A DNA stretch of 64,000 nt from Benincasa hispida (GCF_009727055.1 NC_052359.1:24793103-24857102); one strand, 5' to 3'; counted from the first letter of the stretch, positions 1 to 13,188 are shown. Notes: generated by a model not told the origin, from the sequence alone. Numbers and translations are program-made.

Positions 1-2515
1 TGAATGTGCGAGCCCGAGGTGGCTATGAGTATTTTATCAGTTTTACTGATGATTACTCCAGGTACGGGTATGTTTATCTTATGCAACGGAAGTCTGAATC
101 CTTTGAAAAGTTCAAAGAGTTCAAGGCTGAAGTTGAAAACGCATTGGATAGACGGATTAAAACACTTCGATCAGATCGAGGTGGAGAGTTTTTGGTCTCG
201 GCATTTCAGGACTATTTGATAGACCATGGAATCTTTTCCCAACTCTCAGCGTCAAGACACCTCAGCAGAATAGTGTAGCGGAGAGGAGAAATAAGACCTT
301 GTTGGACATGGTTCACTCGATGATGAGTTATGCTTCCTTACCGGACTCGTTTTGGGGTTTCCCAGTAGAAACTGCGATATACATACTCAACTGTGTTCCA
401 TCCAAGAGTGTTGCGAGAACATGTCTGGAGTTGTGGAACGGGTGTAAAGCTAGTTTACGTCACTTCCGCATTTGGGGTTGCCCTGCACATGTGCTTGAGG
501 CTAATCTCAAGAAGTTGGAACCGCGGTCGAGGTTATGCCTATTTGTAGGCTCCCCCAAAGGTACACGAGGGGGTTATTTTTATGATCTGACGGAAAATAG
601 GATGTTTGTTTCAATGAACACTACTTTCCTGGAGGAGGATCATATAAGGGAGCACAGACCACGAAGCAAAGTCATGTTGCGTAAGCTTTCCATTGAAACT
701 ACTGAAACTTCAACAAGAGTTGTTGAAGAGCCTGCTACATCAACAAGAGTTGTTGATGGGAGTTCATCCAGTAGGTCGATTCCACCTCAAGAGTTGAGGT
801 AACCTTGACGTAGTGGGAGGGTTGCAAACCCGCCTGTTCGCTATCTAGGTTTCACGAAAATCCTTGCTATGGAAGCAGATGGCAACGTTGAGGATCTGTT
901 GTCTTATCAGAAGGCAATGGAGGATGTTGACCGGGATGAATGGGTCAAGGCCATGGATCTGGAGATGGAGTCGATGTACTTCAACTCAGTATGGGATCTA
1001 GTAGATCAGCCTGATGGGGTAAGACCTATAGGTTGTAAATGGATCTACAAGCGCAAACAGGGTGCTGATAGGAAGGTACAGACCTTCAAGGCTTGACTTG
1101 TGGCAAAGGGTTATACCCAGGTAGAGGGAGTCAAATATGAGGAGACTTTCTTGATTGTTGTCATGTTAAATTCGATCCGCATCCTTCTGTCCATTGTAGC
1201 TTATTATAATTATGAGATCTAGCAAATGGATGTCAAGACGACCTTTCTAAATGGCAATCTTGAGGAGACCATTTATATGGTGCAACCCGAGGAATTCATA
1301 GCCCAAGATCAAGAGCAAAAGGTTTGCAAACTGAATCGGTCCATTTATGGACTGAAACAGGCATCTCGATCTTGGAACATACGGTTTGATACTGCGATCA
1401 AGTCGTATGACTTTGACCAAAACGTTGATGAACCTTGTGTCTACAAGAAGAATTTGGATCATGCAACAACTTCAGTAGTCTTCTTAAGTGTTGTATGTTA
1501 GACGAATATCCCTACTTCATTGGAATGATGTAGGGTCATACTGACTATAGAGTTACAGACAGACTGCTCAGCGACACGTCAATTCCAAATGAAAGAATTT
1601 GGATAGAGGCTCAGTTCTGTCTCTATTGGAATACAGAAATCTTTCGAGATCATCAAGAACAACAGTGCAGCCTGTTACTCAGGCTACTCGTTACATTGAG
1701 ACAAAGATTGTTGTTCAAGTACTCAATGTAGGACTCCAGAGAGGGGCCTACTTTTCCGGTATCAGCATGGAGTCACTTTGTCACTAAGGACATGTGTCCT
1801 AAGATGCCTCAAAAGAGGTTGAAGAGATGAGATGGGTTCCATATACGTGCTCGCGTTGGCAATTTGATGTACACGATGCTCTATACTCGTCAGAGATATT
1901 CTGCTACGTGCGTGGGAATAGTCAGCAGGTATCAGTCTAACCCAGGCCAGGGTCACTGGACCGTAGTGAAGAACATCCACAAGTATCTTCGAAGAACAAG
2001 GGACTACAGTGCTCTGTGGTGTATGGTTATAGGGATTTGATCCTTATTGGATACACAAATTCTGACTTTCAGACTTATAAGGACTCTCGCAATTCCACAT
2101 CAGTGTCAGTCTTTACTCTTAACAGAGGAGTTATAGTGTGGCGAAGCACTAAGCAAGGGTGCATTACCGACTCCACTATGGAGGTAGGGTACGTAGTGGC
2201 TTGTGAAGCTGCTAAGGAGGTCGTCTGGCTCAGGAAGTTCTTGACAGAACTGGAAGTCATTCCAAATATGTCTAGGCCCATTATCCTATATTGTGATAAT
2301 AATGGGGAAGTGCCAAACTCCAAGGAGCCGAGGAGTTATAGGCGTGACAAACACATATAGCAGAAGTATCATCTGATCAGCGAGATAGTGCATCAAAGAG
2401 ACATGATCCCACGAAGATCACTTTGGAGCACAATGTTGTTGACCTGTTTACGAAGGCTTTCATACCGTGTTTGAGGGTCACCTACGAAGCATGGGTCTAC
2501 AGGATCGCTCGCAGC
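1..2515 (+). pseudogene. Ty1/copia pol relic (integrase, RT, RNase H), cut by window start
   Basis: The integrase core is read at 6-278 (GGYEYFISFTDDYSRYGYVY), then after a frameshift at 299-802. Reverse transcriptase follows at 869-1501, with the first Asp motif QMDVKTTFLNGNLEE at about 1226 and GLKQASRSW at about 1350. RNase H runs at 2016-2515 (STMEVGYVVACEAAKEVVWL, then VVDLFTKAF). The order integrase before RT defines Ty1/copia. The element is dead: a stop ends the RT ORF at 1096, and the YVDD box near 1500 is lost to a frameshift where the sister element at 39465-43493 still has LYVDDILL. The 5' LTR, gag and protease lie before the window. The 3' LTR follows directly. Confidence 0.93.
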
Positions 2516-2609
2516 TGGACTAGGGCAAGTGGGAGATTTTCTTGTATCGCACTTTTATGCCCTAGTTTATTGTTTTGTACTAGCTTTATGTACACCCCAC
2601 TTCACTTTA

Positions 2610-2624
2610 AGACAAGCGGGAGAT
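2610..2624 (+). promoter_or_regulatory. Polypurine tract of copia element 1
   Basis: A purine-rich run with the core aagcgggaga sits immediately before the 3' LTR start. The sister element has ggacaagtgggaga at the same place (43581-43594). This is the expected plus-strand primer site; the boundary is set by the LTR comparison. Confidence 0.75.
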
Positions 2625-4720
2625 TGTTGAGGTTGATGCCCTAAAGTTTCATGTCCTGTAGTTTGTAAATAGTTTGTACGAACGCTTATGTTGTATAATA
2701 TATGATATTTACTTCACATCTTGTTTTTACTTAGTTGCATGTTTTATTTGCTTTACCACAAACCAATAAACTTAAAATCCCTAGTTATCTGTATGTAACT
2801 CAAGCATGTATGTGGTGACATACAAGTGGATCAAGTCTTGAGTGATAACCAAAATGGTCTGTAGTATATTGATATAGGAGGGAAACCTTATCATGATAAC
2901 GCTGATGCTGCCCGCTTTGTGGAATGGTCACAAGTGTTGTGACTTATCACAGATGGTCTGATCTTGATCATTCGTATTGGGGACATGCAAGTGGGGGCAT
3001 CCTATACAAAGAGTTTGTATAAGACCTGACCACGAAGTGTTAACATCTCGTTATATAACACCGTTCATGGTAGAGACTTTACTTCACTAGGATGACCATA
3101 GGTAACATAACCTCAATCCTAAGTGAGTTGGGAACTCCTGCCATTGAGAGTGGTCCTTTGATTTGTATGGGTGCGAGTGGCCAGGTCACCGATTGAAATC
3201 TACCATTTTGGGGATTCGTTTGATTTGGGAGCTAGGGACTCAGCTACACAAGATGGAATTCACTCTTTCCCCTAGGCAAGGGTAAGTAGATAGATAGCTC
3301 CCTTAAGAGCTGATTCTGGAGCTTGAACGTTGTGGCGCCACATACCTTCTTTTGGCCCGAGAGGTGTTCAAACATAGTTGGACTATGTTGTAGTTCATTA
3401 GAGGAATCAGTGGTACTTAAGAAGTGAGATGTAAATACAGGGGAAAACGGTAATTTGGCCTAGTTATACTTACCAGCATCTGTTGAAGAGTCATCATACT
3501 CATGATTGGTTATATCTGATGGATACAAAAATATATTTGTGGTAAGAAGAGTTCAGCTATTGGTCTTTAGTGGAATGCCTGACAGTTAACGGATGGTGGA
3601 TCTCGTGGCTAGAGAGTTTAGTCAGCTATTCACGTACCCTTGGAGCTTCGAGCCACAGGTCCATTAGGTCCTTAGGTAACTTGGATAAAGTCGAGAATCA
3701 GTGTTTGGGGTAATTTGAAATGTTCAAATTGACAAGAGGAAGTTCGATTATATATGATATAATTGGCTAAATGTATGAGATACATTATTTTGGAGGAAAT
3801 TAGATATAAATATGATTTATATCAAGTACAGGAGAAATTACTATAGTAGATATGTGATATCAAACTATATGGTAAAAATATAATATGATTATATTTATTA
3901 ATTATTTAACTAGTTAATTATATGATAATTGGCCTAAAATTCTCTCGGACGTGCGTTAGTGGGAAAAACCGCATCAGTTATTGTAACCGAAGAATAAAAT
4001 GAAATTTTATTTCATTTTGCGAAGTTTGGAAAAGTTCGAAAAGTTTGGCGTTGGTGTGGAAACGTAAACGGTCGCATAAGTCGAGAGCTTATACAATAGT
4101 CGCTTAGCGCCTAAACGATTGCATACCTCGCGCCTAAACGATCGCATGTTATTTCCTAAACGATCGGATAGCTTTCCTAAACGATCGTATAGTGTGTCGT
4201 GTTTGATGAACGATCGTCTACGTTTTCCTAAACGATCGTTCAGTAAAACCTACATGATCGTGTAGCTTCTTCTAAACAATAAGCATCTAGCTATAGGATA
4301 GCTTCCTATTCTCTCCCACTTGCTTATTGTCTACATGATTAGTTCTTCCTCCTACCTCTACCAAACTCACCAAAGACCACACTTTGGGTTCTCACTCCGA
4401 GAATACCAAGGGCTCCTTTCTGGTGGTGTCGTCCGCACTGCGTTCATTTGTCCATGGTTGATCGTGCTGCTACAGCCGACGCATTTGCTGGCCGTTTGTT
4501 GATCGGGTAGAGGTCTTCTGTTGCGTTGAGTTCCAAATCTTGAAGAGCGTCTTCAACTGGTATGAGAACTCTTTCCCTTACTTTTTAGTGTTCAAAGCAT
4601 GACGTTAATTACTGTATAATTTCATAACTGTACGTCCAAATGTATATGGTGTATTTCAGTCACGGTGAATTGGAAAGATTCGACAGCACTCATGGATACT
4701 CTTCGTTAAGAGATCCTTCA
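2625..4720 (+). repeat. 3' LTR of copia element 1 (2096 bp)
   Basis: The LTR starts tgttgaggttgatgcccta and ends agatccttca, so it has TG...CA termini. The same landmarks bound the two LTRs at 34692-36800 and 43596-45648. It contains the shared internal phrase gtgggggcatcctatacaaa (2988-3007) and, near the 3' end, a cluster of CGATCG motifs (4085-4290). No target duplication can be tested because the 5' end of the element is outside the window. Confidence 0.88.
4085..4290. repeat. CGATCG-palindrome cluster in copia LTR
   Basis: Five exact CGATCG words occur, four of them as aaacgatcg. Diverged copies such as aaacgattg and tgatcgtg lie between them, at roughly 17-35 bp spacing. Orthologous clusters sit at 36230-36370 and 45100-45240 in the other copia LTRs. 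The role is unknown; it lies in the 3' part of the LTR, about 430-635 bp from its end. Confidence 0.8.
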
Positions 4721-5945
4721 GAAGGCAGTAGCTCAAGGCGACGCTGCCCCTAGCATCACCATGCTCCGGAAGATCAACATCGCCACCGTTGCAAAGTCTT
4801 GCGACACTCGACCCTAATGCTGAAGACAGAAGCGCAGCGTGGCAATGTAGAGCATCGCGATGCAACGAACTTTGATGAGAATTTGGCTAAGCGCGTGCTC
4901 AAGTGACCATTGCAACGCTATTTTCAGCGTTGTGACGCTGCCTCAATTTCTATAAATAATCTCTTCGTCCCTAGGTCAAAACAAGCTGAATTTGGGAGGC
5001 CAAATTAATGGAGGCTAAAGTAAAACTTGGCCCTTCTTCTATTCCCTTCAATCTTCAATATCTCTAGGTTAGTTTTGCTTTTTATTTTGGGTTGTAATCA
5101 ATGGGACAGATGTGTATCTCAAATTTGTCTATGAATTGAGAGGTAATCTGTATCTAGTTTCTTTGAGCAAAAGCCCTATGTTTAATTTCTTGAAGATTTC
5201 CTAATTAATTTAACTGCAATCTTGTAAATTCTTTGGTTGGATTTGATTTAATCTTAATGGAGTTTCGATACATTCTTCTGACAAATTAATTTGTTAAAAT
5301 TCTTGTTTGCAAAATCTTTCTAGTCTATGCTTCGTTGATTGATTAAGTTGCAAGTATTAGGATCACATGTTTAGAGTCTAGACTTTTTCTGGCCAAACTT
5401 ATGTATGTCGTAGTAAATCTTTCCAAATAAATCGTGCTACAAGATATGGCTTTCCGTCTTGTAGTATGTTTTAACAATTAAACCTTTTCATAATGCAATT
5501 CCATTTTAACTTGTATGTCGCTAAGAAGGAAGAGTTGTAAATTGAATTAGGATTAATTTGGTTTAACATCAAGTTTCGCTAATTGGGCTATTAGATTTTC
5601 TAATAGGTTGATGGATTGATAGATTTAGCATAATTAATTGGTGTCTAATGAAAGAAATTACATAGGAACTCTCTCTTGCTATAGAAATTAGATAGACTCC
5701 TACCCTAGATTACATTTACCCCTTTTATTTTAATTTCACACATTTATCTTTTGTCCACACAAACCCCCCCATTTATTGCTCTAGTTAGAAAATTACGTCA
5801 ATGAAACCAATCGTGCTTCTCTGTAGATCGACTCAGACTTACCATTGTTGCTATGTTGTTGTAGTGATCGGAGTAGCTCAATTTTTACAAATTTATTTTG
5901 CTTCGATTTGGAGTTGAATTAACGACATCAATTCTCGATCCGAAC
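4721..5945 (+). repeat. Probable gypsy (Tat/Athila-type) LTR fragment
   Basis: No ORF is supported. The stretch has a GC-richer part with cgttgtgacgct-like words (4740-4945), a TATA-like tctataaataatctc at about 4950, and then a T-rich leader. It ends with ttgaattaacgacatcaa at about 5913. That order resembles LTR and leader regions of plant Tat/Athila gypsy elements. It joins the copia LTR at 4720 and a diverged copia LTR at about 5950, so both ends look truncated. The assignment is inference. Confidence 0.4.
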
Positions 5946-5954
5946 AGTGATCCA

Positions 5955-6431
5955 CAAATCATTCATGTAGAGACATGTTAGTGGGGGCATCCTATGCAAT
6001 GAGTTTGCATAAAGACTAGACCATGAAATAGTCACTTTTCTTTATAACGACCGTTTACTATTAAAACTGACTATTTCATATTTAAAGTAACCCAAGATAA
6101 CTCGATCTTAATCATGAGTTAGCTATGAACTCTTGTTTATTCGAGATTATCCTTTGATCTACATGGGTGAGATTATTCCAACAACACTTCTCAATAAGCC
6201 TTCCATTTTGGGAATAAGACCGAATAGCTAGCCTACATAGCCTTGCGAGATGCAACTCACTCCTATCCGTCTTAGGGTTAATAGATAGGTTGTTCTCTTA
6301 AGTGTTGAATCCTAATCTTGAACAATCGGGGCCCCACATTCTCATGATAGAGAGGGACATGATTCGTAAGTGGTTCTATGAATCAGTTGTTCATTAGAGG
6401 GTCAGTAGAAGCTTAAGGAACAAGATGTATT
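5955..6431 (+). repeat. Copia-family LTR, left part (split by solo LTR)
   Basis: This is a diverged relative of the 2625-4720 LTR. It shares the phrase gtgggggcatcctatgcaa (5980-5998), followed by the gagtttgcataaagactaga block. It lacks the LTR start and is interrupted at 6431 by a minus-strand solo LTR; the same LTR resumes at 8377. The bases 6427-6431 (gtatt) are the left copy of the target duplication. Confidence 0.75.
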
Positions 6432-8371
6432 TGATGGAACACGAGACATACAAAGCGGAATAAGGATCTAATTACACTCTAATTGCTTCTAATTAAAAGG
6501 AAAATAGCATGCAACCCTAAATTAATTAATTAGGGTTTTACTTTTGAAGCTCCCGAAATGCTTTCATCTCCACCCGAACATGAACCGAACAACCACTAGA
6601 GCTGATCTACTATCCTCTGGATTCAGAACCGGATTGTGGGACCCGATGGATGAAGAAACCGAGAGAGAGAAAGAGATGGAAAAAAGAAATGGATTTTTCT
6701 TTTTGGTTTGAGTTTTCTTTTTCTCAACCTAATTTTGAAAACTAAAATTGGCAAAATTGCAAAAGTTTTTCATCCAATTTGAAAGCCCAAATTTATAGAA
6801 AAAAGTCATGCAACAATTGCATGAACAAATTCATAAAAACCCAACACCTAGAATCTACTACCTAAGTGGGCTTAATGTCTCCACTATAAGCCAACACCTA
6901 GCCCACTATCTTGTTAGTGGAATTATCTAACAAAAGTTTAGATTTTCCTATTAACTTTAGTCAAAGGGCAAAATAGTCAAAATCAAACTTTGACCAAAAA
7001 GTCAACATTTTGACTTTTTATGATTTTTTTCGTATTGACTAATTTTGACCTCCTGAGCATGAATTTGCATTCATTTTCTCGAAATTCAAATCACATTTGA
7101 ATATAAGGTCTGTCAAAGTTTGTCTTTTCAAAGTCAAAAGTCAACTCTTTGACTTTTTACATCTTTGACCATTTTCATTATTTTCGAGCTTCCGAATATG
7201 AACGTATTCATATTCTTGATATTTAAATCACATTTAATCATTAAAACTGTATCTCTAAACTAAAAATCGACTACTATATCACATATAGTTGTCGATTTCT
7301 CTCTCTTCACCTAATTCGAATAATTTGAATCATTTTATCATACTATTCTAAGTTTATTCTATGTGAGCTAGTAGGGGAACCTAATGGACCTATAGATCAT
7401 GGGCTCCAACGATCCGAGATTAGCTGGCTAAAACTCTTTTAGACGGAGCCAATCAACATTTGTTAACTAACGGGTCATTCCACTATATTCCCATAGTTGC
7501 ACTCCCCTCACTATAGATATATTTGTGTCCATTTGATATAACCATGATTAGTAAGCTAATCCTTCACAGGTTGTTCGTAATCTCGGCTGGGTCATAAAAA
7601 CCGTTTTACCCCCAAGATTACATCTTGTTTCTTAAATTCCATGATCCTCTAATGAACAATCGGTTTAAGGTCCAACCTATAAACTGAACCCCTCTCGGGC
7701 CAAGGAGAGGGTGAGGCCCCTTGTTCAAGACCTGGATTCAGTACTAAAGGGAACAACTTATCTACTATCCATATAACGGGTAGGAGTGAATTCCATCTTG
7801 CACCCTATGTTCCCAGCTATCCACCTGATCTTACCCCTGAAATGGGAGGCTTATTGGGCCAGCGATAATGAGTTGCCCTCACCTATGCAGATCTAAGGAT
7901 AATTCCGAATGAACAGGAGTTCATAGTTAGCTCAGGATTAAGATTAAGTTACCTAGGTCATCAATTAATGAAATAGTTAGTTTTATACATAAAACGGTGT
8001 TTAGAACGTAAAGTGACTATTTCATGGTTCAGTCTTATATAAACTCTTTACATAGGATGCCCCTATTTTCATGTCTCCACATGAACGGTTTAGGACCACA
8101 TTATTTGTACTAACTACAAAATGGGCCGCATCCATAGTATCCCTAGAATAAGGCGCCCAACCTTATTCATATACTATAAACTATTTTGGCTATATATTTG
8201 AACTTGATCCACATTTATGTCACTACATAAAGTTCAAACTACATTAAATAACCTTAGGACCTTAGTTTATTGGATTCAATATTACAATTTCAATAACAAT
8301 TTTATCAAAAAACAAAACAGAATATGTTTATCAATTTACAAACTACGAGTTTTAGGACATAAAATCCAATA
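6432..8371 (-). mobile_element. Solo copia LTR, minus strand, with 5-bp TSD GTATT
   Basis: Read on the minus strand it begins tattggattttatgtccta, matching the start of the copia LTRs with TG changed to TA, and ends ggttccatca. It is flanked by gtatt at 6427-6431 and gtatt at 8372-8376. It has no internal domain and no second LTR, so it is a solo LTR left by LTR-LTR recombination. On the minus strand it shows the same landmark order as the LTR it sits in (compare 7640-8120 with 5960-6430). Confidence 0.85.
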
Positions 8372-8376
8372 GTATT

Positions 8377-9734
8377 TTCAAGGGTTAAAGGGTAATTTTG
8401 GCCTAGTTGTAAATACGAACATCCTGTGAATGATTGACTTACTAATTATGGTTAACATGGATAGAAATACATCTACAGTAAAGGAGTGTAACTATCGAGC
8501 GATAGTGGTGTGTCTTGATAGTTAACAAAAAGTAATTAATTCGGTTTAAAGAATTTAACCAATTGATTACAAATCGTTGGAGCTCATGATCTGTATGTCC
8601 AATAGGTCCCTCTACTAGCTCATAAATTGGAATAATGAATTGAGTAATTGATTAGATGAATTTTGAATTTAGCATTATGAATTTGAAATGTTCAAATTTA
8701 GTTTTAGGGTTTTTCAATTGATTGTATACGATGCAATTAAAATGATTAATTTCATCGAATTTAAAATAAGATTGAAGAATCAATTAATATTTAAATTGAT
8801 TTAAATATTAATTATATGAATCTGAATCTTATTGGTGGAATTGATGTTTTATTAATTTAATATTAAGATATTAAATAATTAATTTAGTTTTATTTAAATT
8901 AATTAATTTTGAATTAATGATATAACATTAAATTAATAAAATAGTTTTATTTAAATGAAAAATAAATTTTGAAATTGTTTTTGAGTTGGAAAAATCCACT
9001 AACATCATTTATAGTGTTTTATCACAAAAATCCACCATGAGTTCTTCACTTAATACCAAGTAGGAGTTGCCCTACATGCAGCTATCTTCTAATGCATGAA
9101 TTAAATCTATATAATGAAGCTTCATGCATAGAATTTGAAAAAACTATGAGTTCTTTATCCAAGTTGCTGTAAAATCGAAACCCTACTACACACTCTCTAA
9201 GTTCATCTTCAATTCAGCTTGATTAGAGTGTTTCTACCACACATTCCTTCTTGAGCATAGTTGAGAAGATCTTGTTGGTGGTCTATCTGATTCTGCTGAA
9301 ATCATGAAGAGAACTACAAAGGTATTGTTATGTTCAAACCCTCTTTTGAAAACTTCTTGAGTAGCATGTTTAAAACTCAAATTAAATGTAGTTTAAGTAC
9401 TTATTAATTTTGGATTCTTTCGTTGCATGTTATATTATTCCTTCAAAGTGAATACTCAAATTACTTTTACTGAGATTAATGGGGTTCAGTGAAAAGTTTA
9501 TAACTATGATGCAATGGTTATGTTCTCCAATATTCTAAACATACTCAATTCTCCTGCTTCCCATTTTACATAGAGAATTTAAAACTCTCGTGTGTTTAGT
9601 TGAGAAAGATCTTGCTCTAAACATTAAATTACTATCTAGATTTCATTGTTTGTAAATCGTTTATATTCTTAATCCTAACAATTTAGTTTGCATGAGAATA
9701 GTATGGTTGCTATAGAATTAATTCATTTCCAACA
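8377..9734 (+). repeat. Copia-family LTR, right part
   Basis: This continues the LTR broken at 6431. The segment ggtaattttggcctagttg (8390-8408) matches ggtaatttggcctagttata at 3448 in the first LTR, and the following blocks stay in the same order. The end is taken at tttccaaca (9734), a TG..CA-type terminus, but this boundary is uncertain. An AT-rich stretch at 8640-8990 holds no coding potential. Confidence 0.65.
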
Positions 9735-10095
9735 AAAAGTTGAGAAGTGGGGAAGTTGATTGTATGGGTAGGCTTTGGTTGACCCAATTAGCCATCCAAA
9801 AGGGCGTTTGGGGCATTAAATTAATCACCTCGAAAAAGAAGATAACAAATAAGGATAGAAATGGGAAATGGGGCAACAAATGGTCCATGGCCATGTCTCC
9901 TTTGGGGATAGAGTAACGTGAGCTTCATACTACTTGTCACCCAAATGCCCCTTCAATTCCTTCTTTCTTGTTTCGTTTATAAAACCATATTTGTGGGGCA
10001 ATCCCTTCACATGCCCTAATTACTCCCTTCTACTACAAACCACGTGCTTCCCCTTCTATTATTCAATACCAACTTCTCCTATTACTTTTTTTTTT
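9735..10095. other. Low-copy-looking intergenic stretch, no gene recognised
   Basis: This stretch is less AT-rich than its surroundings, with ggggcaacaaatggtccatggcc (partly palindromic) at about 9872-9894 and a TATA-like tttataaaacc at 9976. It looks like promoter or 5' leader DNA, but no ORF with recognisable homology follows. No function is assigned. Confidence 0.3.
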
Positions 10096-10099
10096 TTTT

Positions 10100-10345
10100 T
10101 TCAACCATAAAATTATAAATTTGATCTCTATAGTTTAAAAAAAAGTTAAAATTTAATCTTTATAATTTTAAAGATTAGAATTTAGTCCTTATAATTTGAT
10201 AAAATCTTCATAAATAGTTTCTAACATAGGAATTATTTATGAATATTTTATCAAACTATGAGACTAAATCTAATTATAAACGGTAAGGATTAACTAAATT
10301 CTAACTTTTGTCCAGACTATCACTATTAAATTTACAGTTTCTCAG
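10100..10345. repeat. Foldback (MITE-like) element
   Basis: Inverted arms of about 40 bp face each other. The left arm has atttagtccttataatttg (10182-10200) and the right arm has its near complement caaactatgagactaaat (10250-10267). Both carry tgataaaat and the cataaata block, around a short centre at about 10225. It would form a long imperfect hairpin and contains no ORF. Confidence 0.65.
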
Positions 10346-11228
10346 ATACGTTTTCAAAAATAGTAAAGTTTAAAACAAACCAACCCCGCCGTTTGTTTTG
10401 TTCTGCATGCAAATGAGGCATTTTTTTTCTCTCTTTTTATATACAAATAACATTAAGCATATTTGCATTATGTCTGGTTGGGTGGGTTTGCTTTCAATTT
10501 AAAATCAATCACATCGTTATTATTATACGCTTACCAAACTTTTATGAGAGACAAATTTGGTGCACCTCTTTACAAAATTTTCTTTTCGCAACTTGCAAAC
10601 AGTGTCCACTACTGTTGTCGACCTATATTTCGACGTAATTCGGATCAATTGCAAGCTTTTAAAGGGTTTTAAATTTTATAATGATGAAATTATTGAATGA
10701 AGCGGTCATAATGTATACGTATAAGGTCTTGTAATTTTTTTTTTTCATTTAAGATGTATGAGCGAAAAAAAGTAGCTATTTAAAAATGTATATATGGTAT
10801 TTATTAAAAATATTTGCATTTACGAATTCACCACCGATGATCATTATGAAACAATCACATTGGTGTAATTTTAGTCTAATTGCTCAATCATAAATTTAGT
10901 TGACCACTTGATAGTCGTGTTAAACTATATGACACGAGCGACGAGTAAAGTTGAATCAAACACGATGAACGTTCATCCGACTTTACAAAGTGACTCAACA
11001 TACTATATTGAAATAATAATTAAAAAAAAAAAAAAAAAAAGGAGAGAAAGGTCTCACCACATATATATACGTACGCCAAACAAATTAATTTTGCCAGTTG
11101 ATATAGTAAAGATAAAAGTATATTTGTTAATTAGCTCTATTTTCAAAACTCTTGATATGATTTTAATCTTATATAAGTTACATTTACTTAATTTGGTATA
11201 TTAATTATATAACATATCATTAATATTT
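10346..11228. other. AT-rich intergenic DNA, nothing recognised
   Basis: No supported gene. The 69-aa and 98-aa open frames here show no family resemblance, and the latter is driven by a run of 20 A at 11020-11040. The segment just before 11229 (aacatatcattaatattttg) resembles sequence after 13188, which suggests the following LTR split one local sequence. Confidence 0.4.
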
Positions 11229-13188
11229 TGTATATCAGTTGATGCCCTAAATCTTGTGGGTCCTATAGTTTGTAATTATAATGTACAAATGATTTATTTA
11301 TTCAATAAAATCTAAGGTATTTTATTCGATATTTAGTAGCATTAACCCACAAAACTAATAAACTTACATCCAAAGGTTATCTTCTATAGTTTAAACATGT
11401 ACGTAGAGACATACAGGTGGCTCATGTTTAAGTGATAACCTAAATGGTCCGTAGTAGATGGATAAGGACAAGGTCGGATACCTTATCCTGGTGACACTAC
11501 AAATACGGCCCGCTTTGTAGATGTTACAATGTTGTAAAGTGCTATAAATGATCTGATCTAAATCATTCATGTGGAGATCTGTGAGCAAGGGTGTTCTATA
11601 CAAAAAAGTTTGTATAAGATCGGACCACGAGATGAGTAGTCTCTTTATATAACGCCATTAATAGTAAACATACATTTCACTAGAATGACCATAGGTGATA
11701 TGACCTGAATCCTGAGTGAGTTGTGAACTCCTGCCTATGAAGGCGGTCCTTTGATTTGTATGGGTGAGAGTGGTCAAATTTTCAACTCAATAAGCCTACT
11801 ATTTTGGGGATTCGTGGGGAGTTGGGAAGCTACACAAGATAGAACTCACTTCTTCCCTAATATCAGGGTAAGTAGATAAATTTCTCCCTTGAGGACTGAT
11901 TTCGAGGCTTGAACAATATGGCAACATATCATCTCTTGACCCGAGAGGGATTTGGTCATAGTTGGACTATGACTTATTGTTCATTAGAGAGATCAGTACT
12001 TAAGGAGTTAGATGTAACTGCAAGAGCAAAACAGTAATTTTGGTCCAGTTATACTTACGTGCAATTTATGAAGGATGATCACACTATTGACTGGTTATAT
12101 CCAATGGACACATAAATATATATGTAGTGCAAAGAGTGCAGTTGTTAGTCTTTAGTAGAGTGACCGGCAGTTAATGGGTGTTGAGTAATTTAATTAAAGG
12201 AGTTTAATTAATTATTCAAGTACCATTGAAACTTCAATCTAAAGATCCATAAGGTCTTCTTTGTAACTCAATTGCAATTATTGAGAATTAATTTTGGATT
12301 AGTTTGAATTGTTCAAATTAATTGAGGGAATTAATTATACATGATATAATTAATTTAAATTAATTATATGTGATATAGTTAATATAATTTATTTGAGACA
12401 TCATAATATGTTTATTTTGAGAGGAAATGAATATTTGAATATGAATCAAATATTAATTATGTGAATTTGATTCATATAATTAATTGAACATAGATTTGAT
12501 TTATATTAAATATGATGATTAATTGAGAGAATTAAAACTATAAATTATATTATATTTGATATAATGTACATTATAGGCTATCTATTATATTTGATATAAC
12601 ATATAGTTTTATATATATAATAAGTTAGTTATTATATATATATATATATATATATATGTTTTATTTATTAAATTAAATTTAAATTTAAATTTAAATTTTA
12701 AGGAGGGAGTTAAATTCTCTTAGAAAATCGATCATGCAGTGTGGGAGAGGGGAGTTATGCGATACAGTTCTTCATCTTCTTCACAGAAGATTTTTCACAA
12801 ATGATCCTGTGTATTTTTTCTTCTTCCAACGTCATTCTACCATAAAAAGGTTTTCTCTTCTCAAAACCTCTCTCTCTTCCAAATATCAGAGAAGTCCACA
12901 ACTCTCTGTGTAATTCTCATCCGTAAGGAGAATACAGAAGACTCATTTATGGTGGTGTCCAAGTTGACGTTTGTTTTTGTTCAAAGTTTTCATCATTGGA
13001 ACGAGGAGGAGATTCGTGAAGTTAAAGGATAAGTTATTTTCTAACCCTAATTTTCTTCACCGTTTTCCTTCAAAAACATGCTGTAATTTTATTAAAATGC
13101 ATAAGTTGGATTCTAAATTTTATCATTTTATGAAATTAAAAATTTGGGAACGATCAGCGCTTCCACAGTGGACCTCATGGTTCCTTCA
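11229..13188 (+). mobile_element. Solo copia LTR (about 1.96 kb)
   Basis: It begins near tgtatatcagttgatgccct, whose agttgatgccct matches the copia LTR starts, and ends ggttccttca at 13188, like agatccttca at 4720. The middle keeps the family landmarks (gtttgtataagatcggaccacgag at 11607, with gagagtggtc at 11764). No internal domain or partner LTR of the same orientation is adjacent. Its 5' terminus is decayed and no clean target duplication is seen. Confidence 0.75.
12634..12657. repeat. TA microsatellite
   Basis: Simple (TA)n run of about 12 units inside the AT-rich part of the solo LTR. Similar runs lie at 16045-16070 and 22363-22389. Confidence 0.9.
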
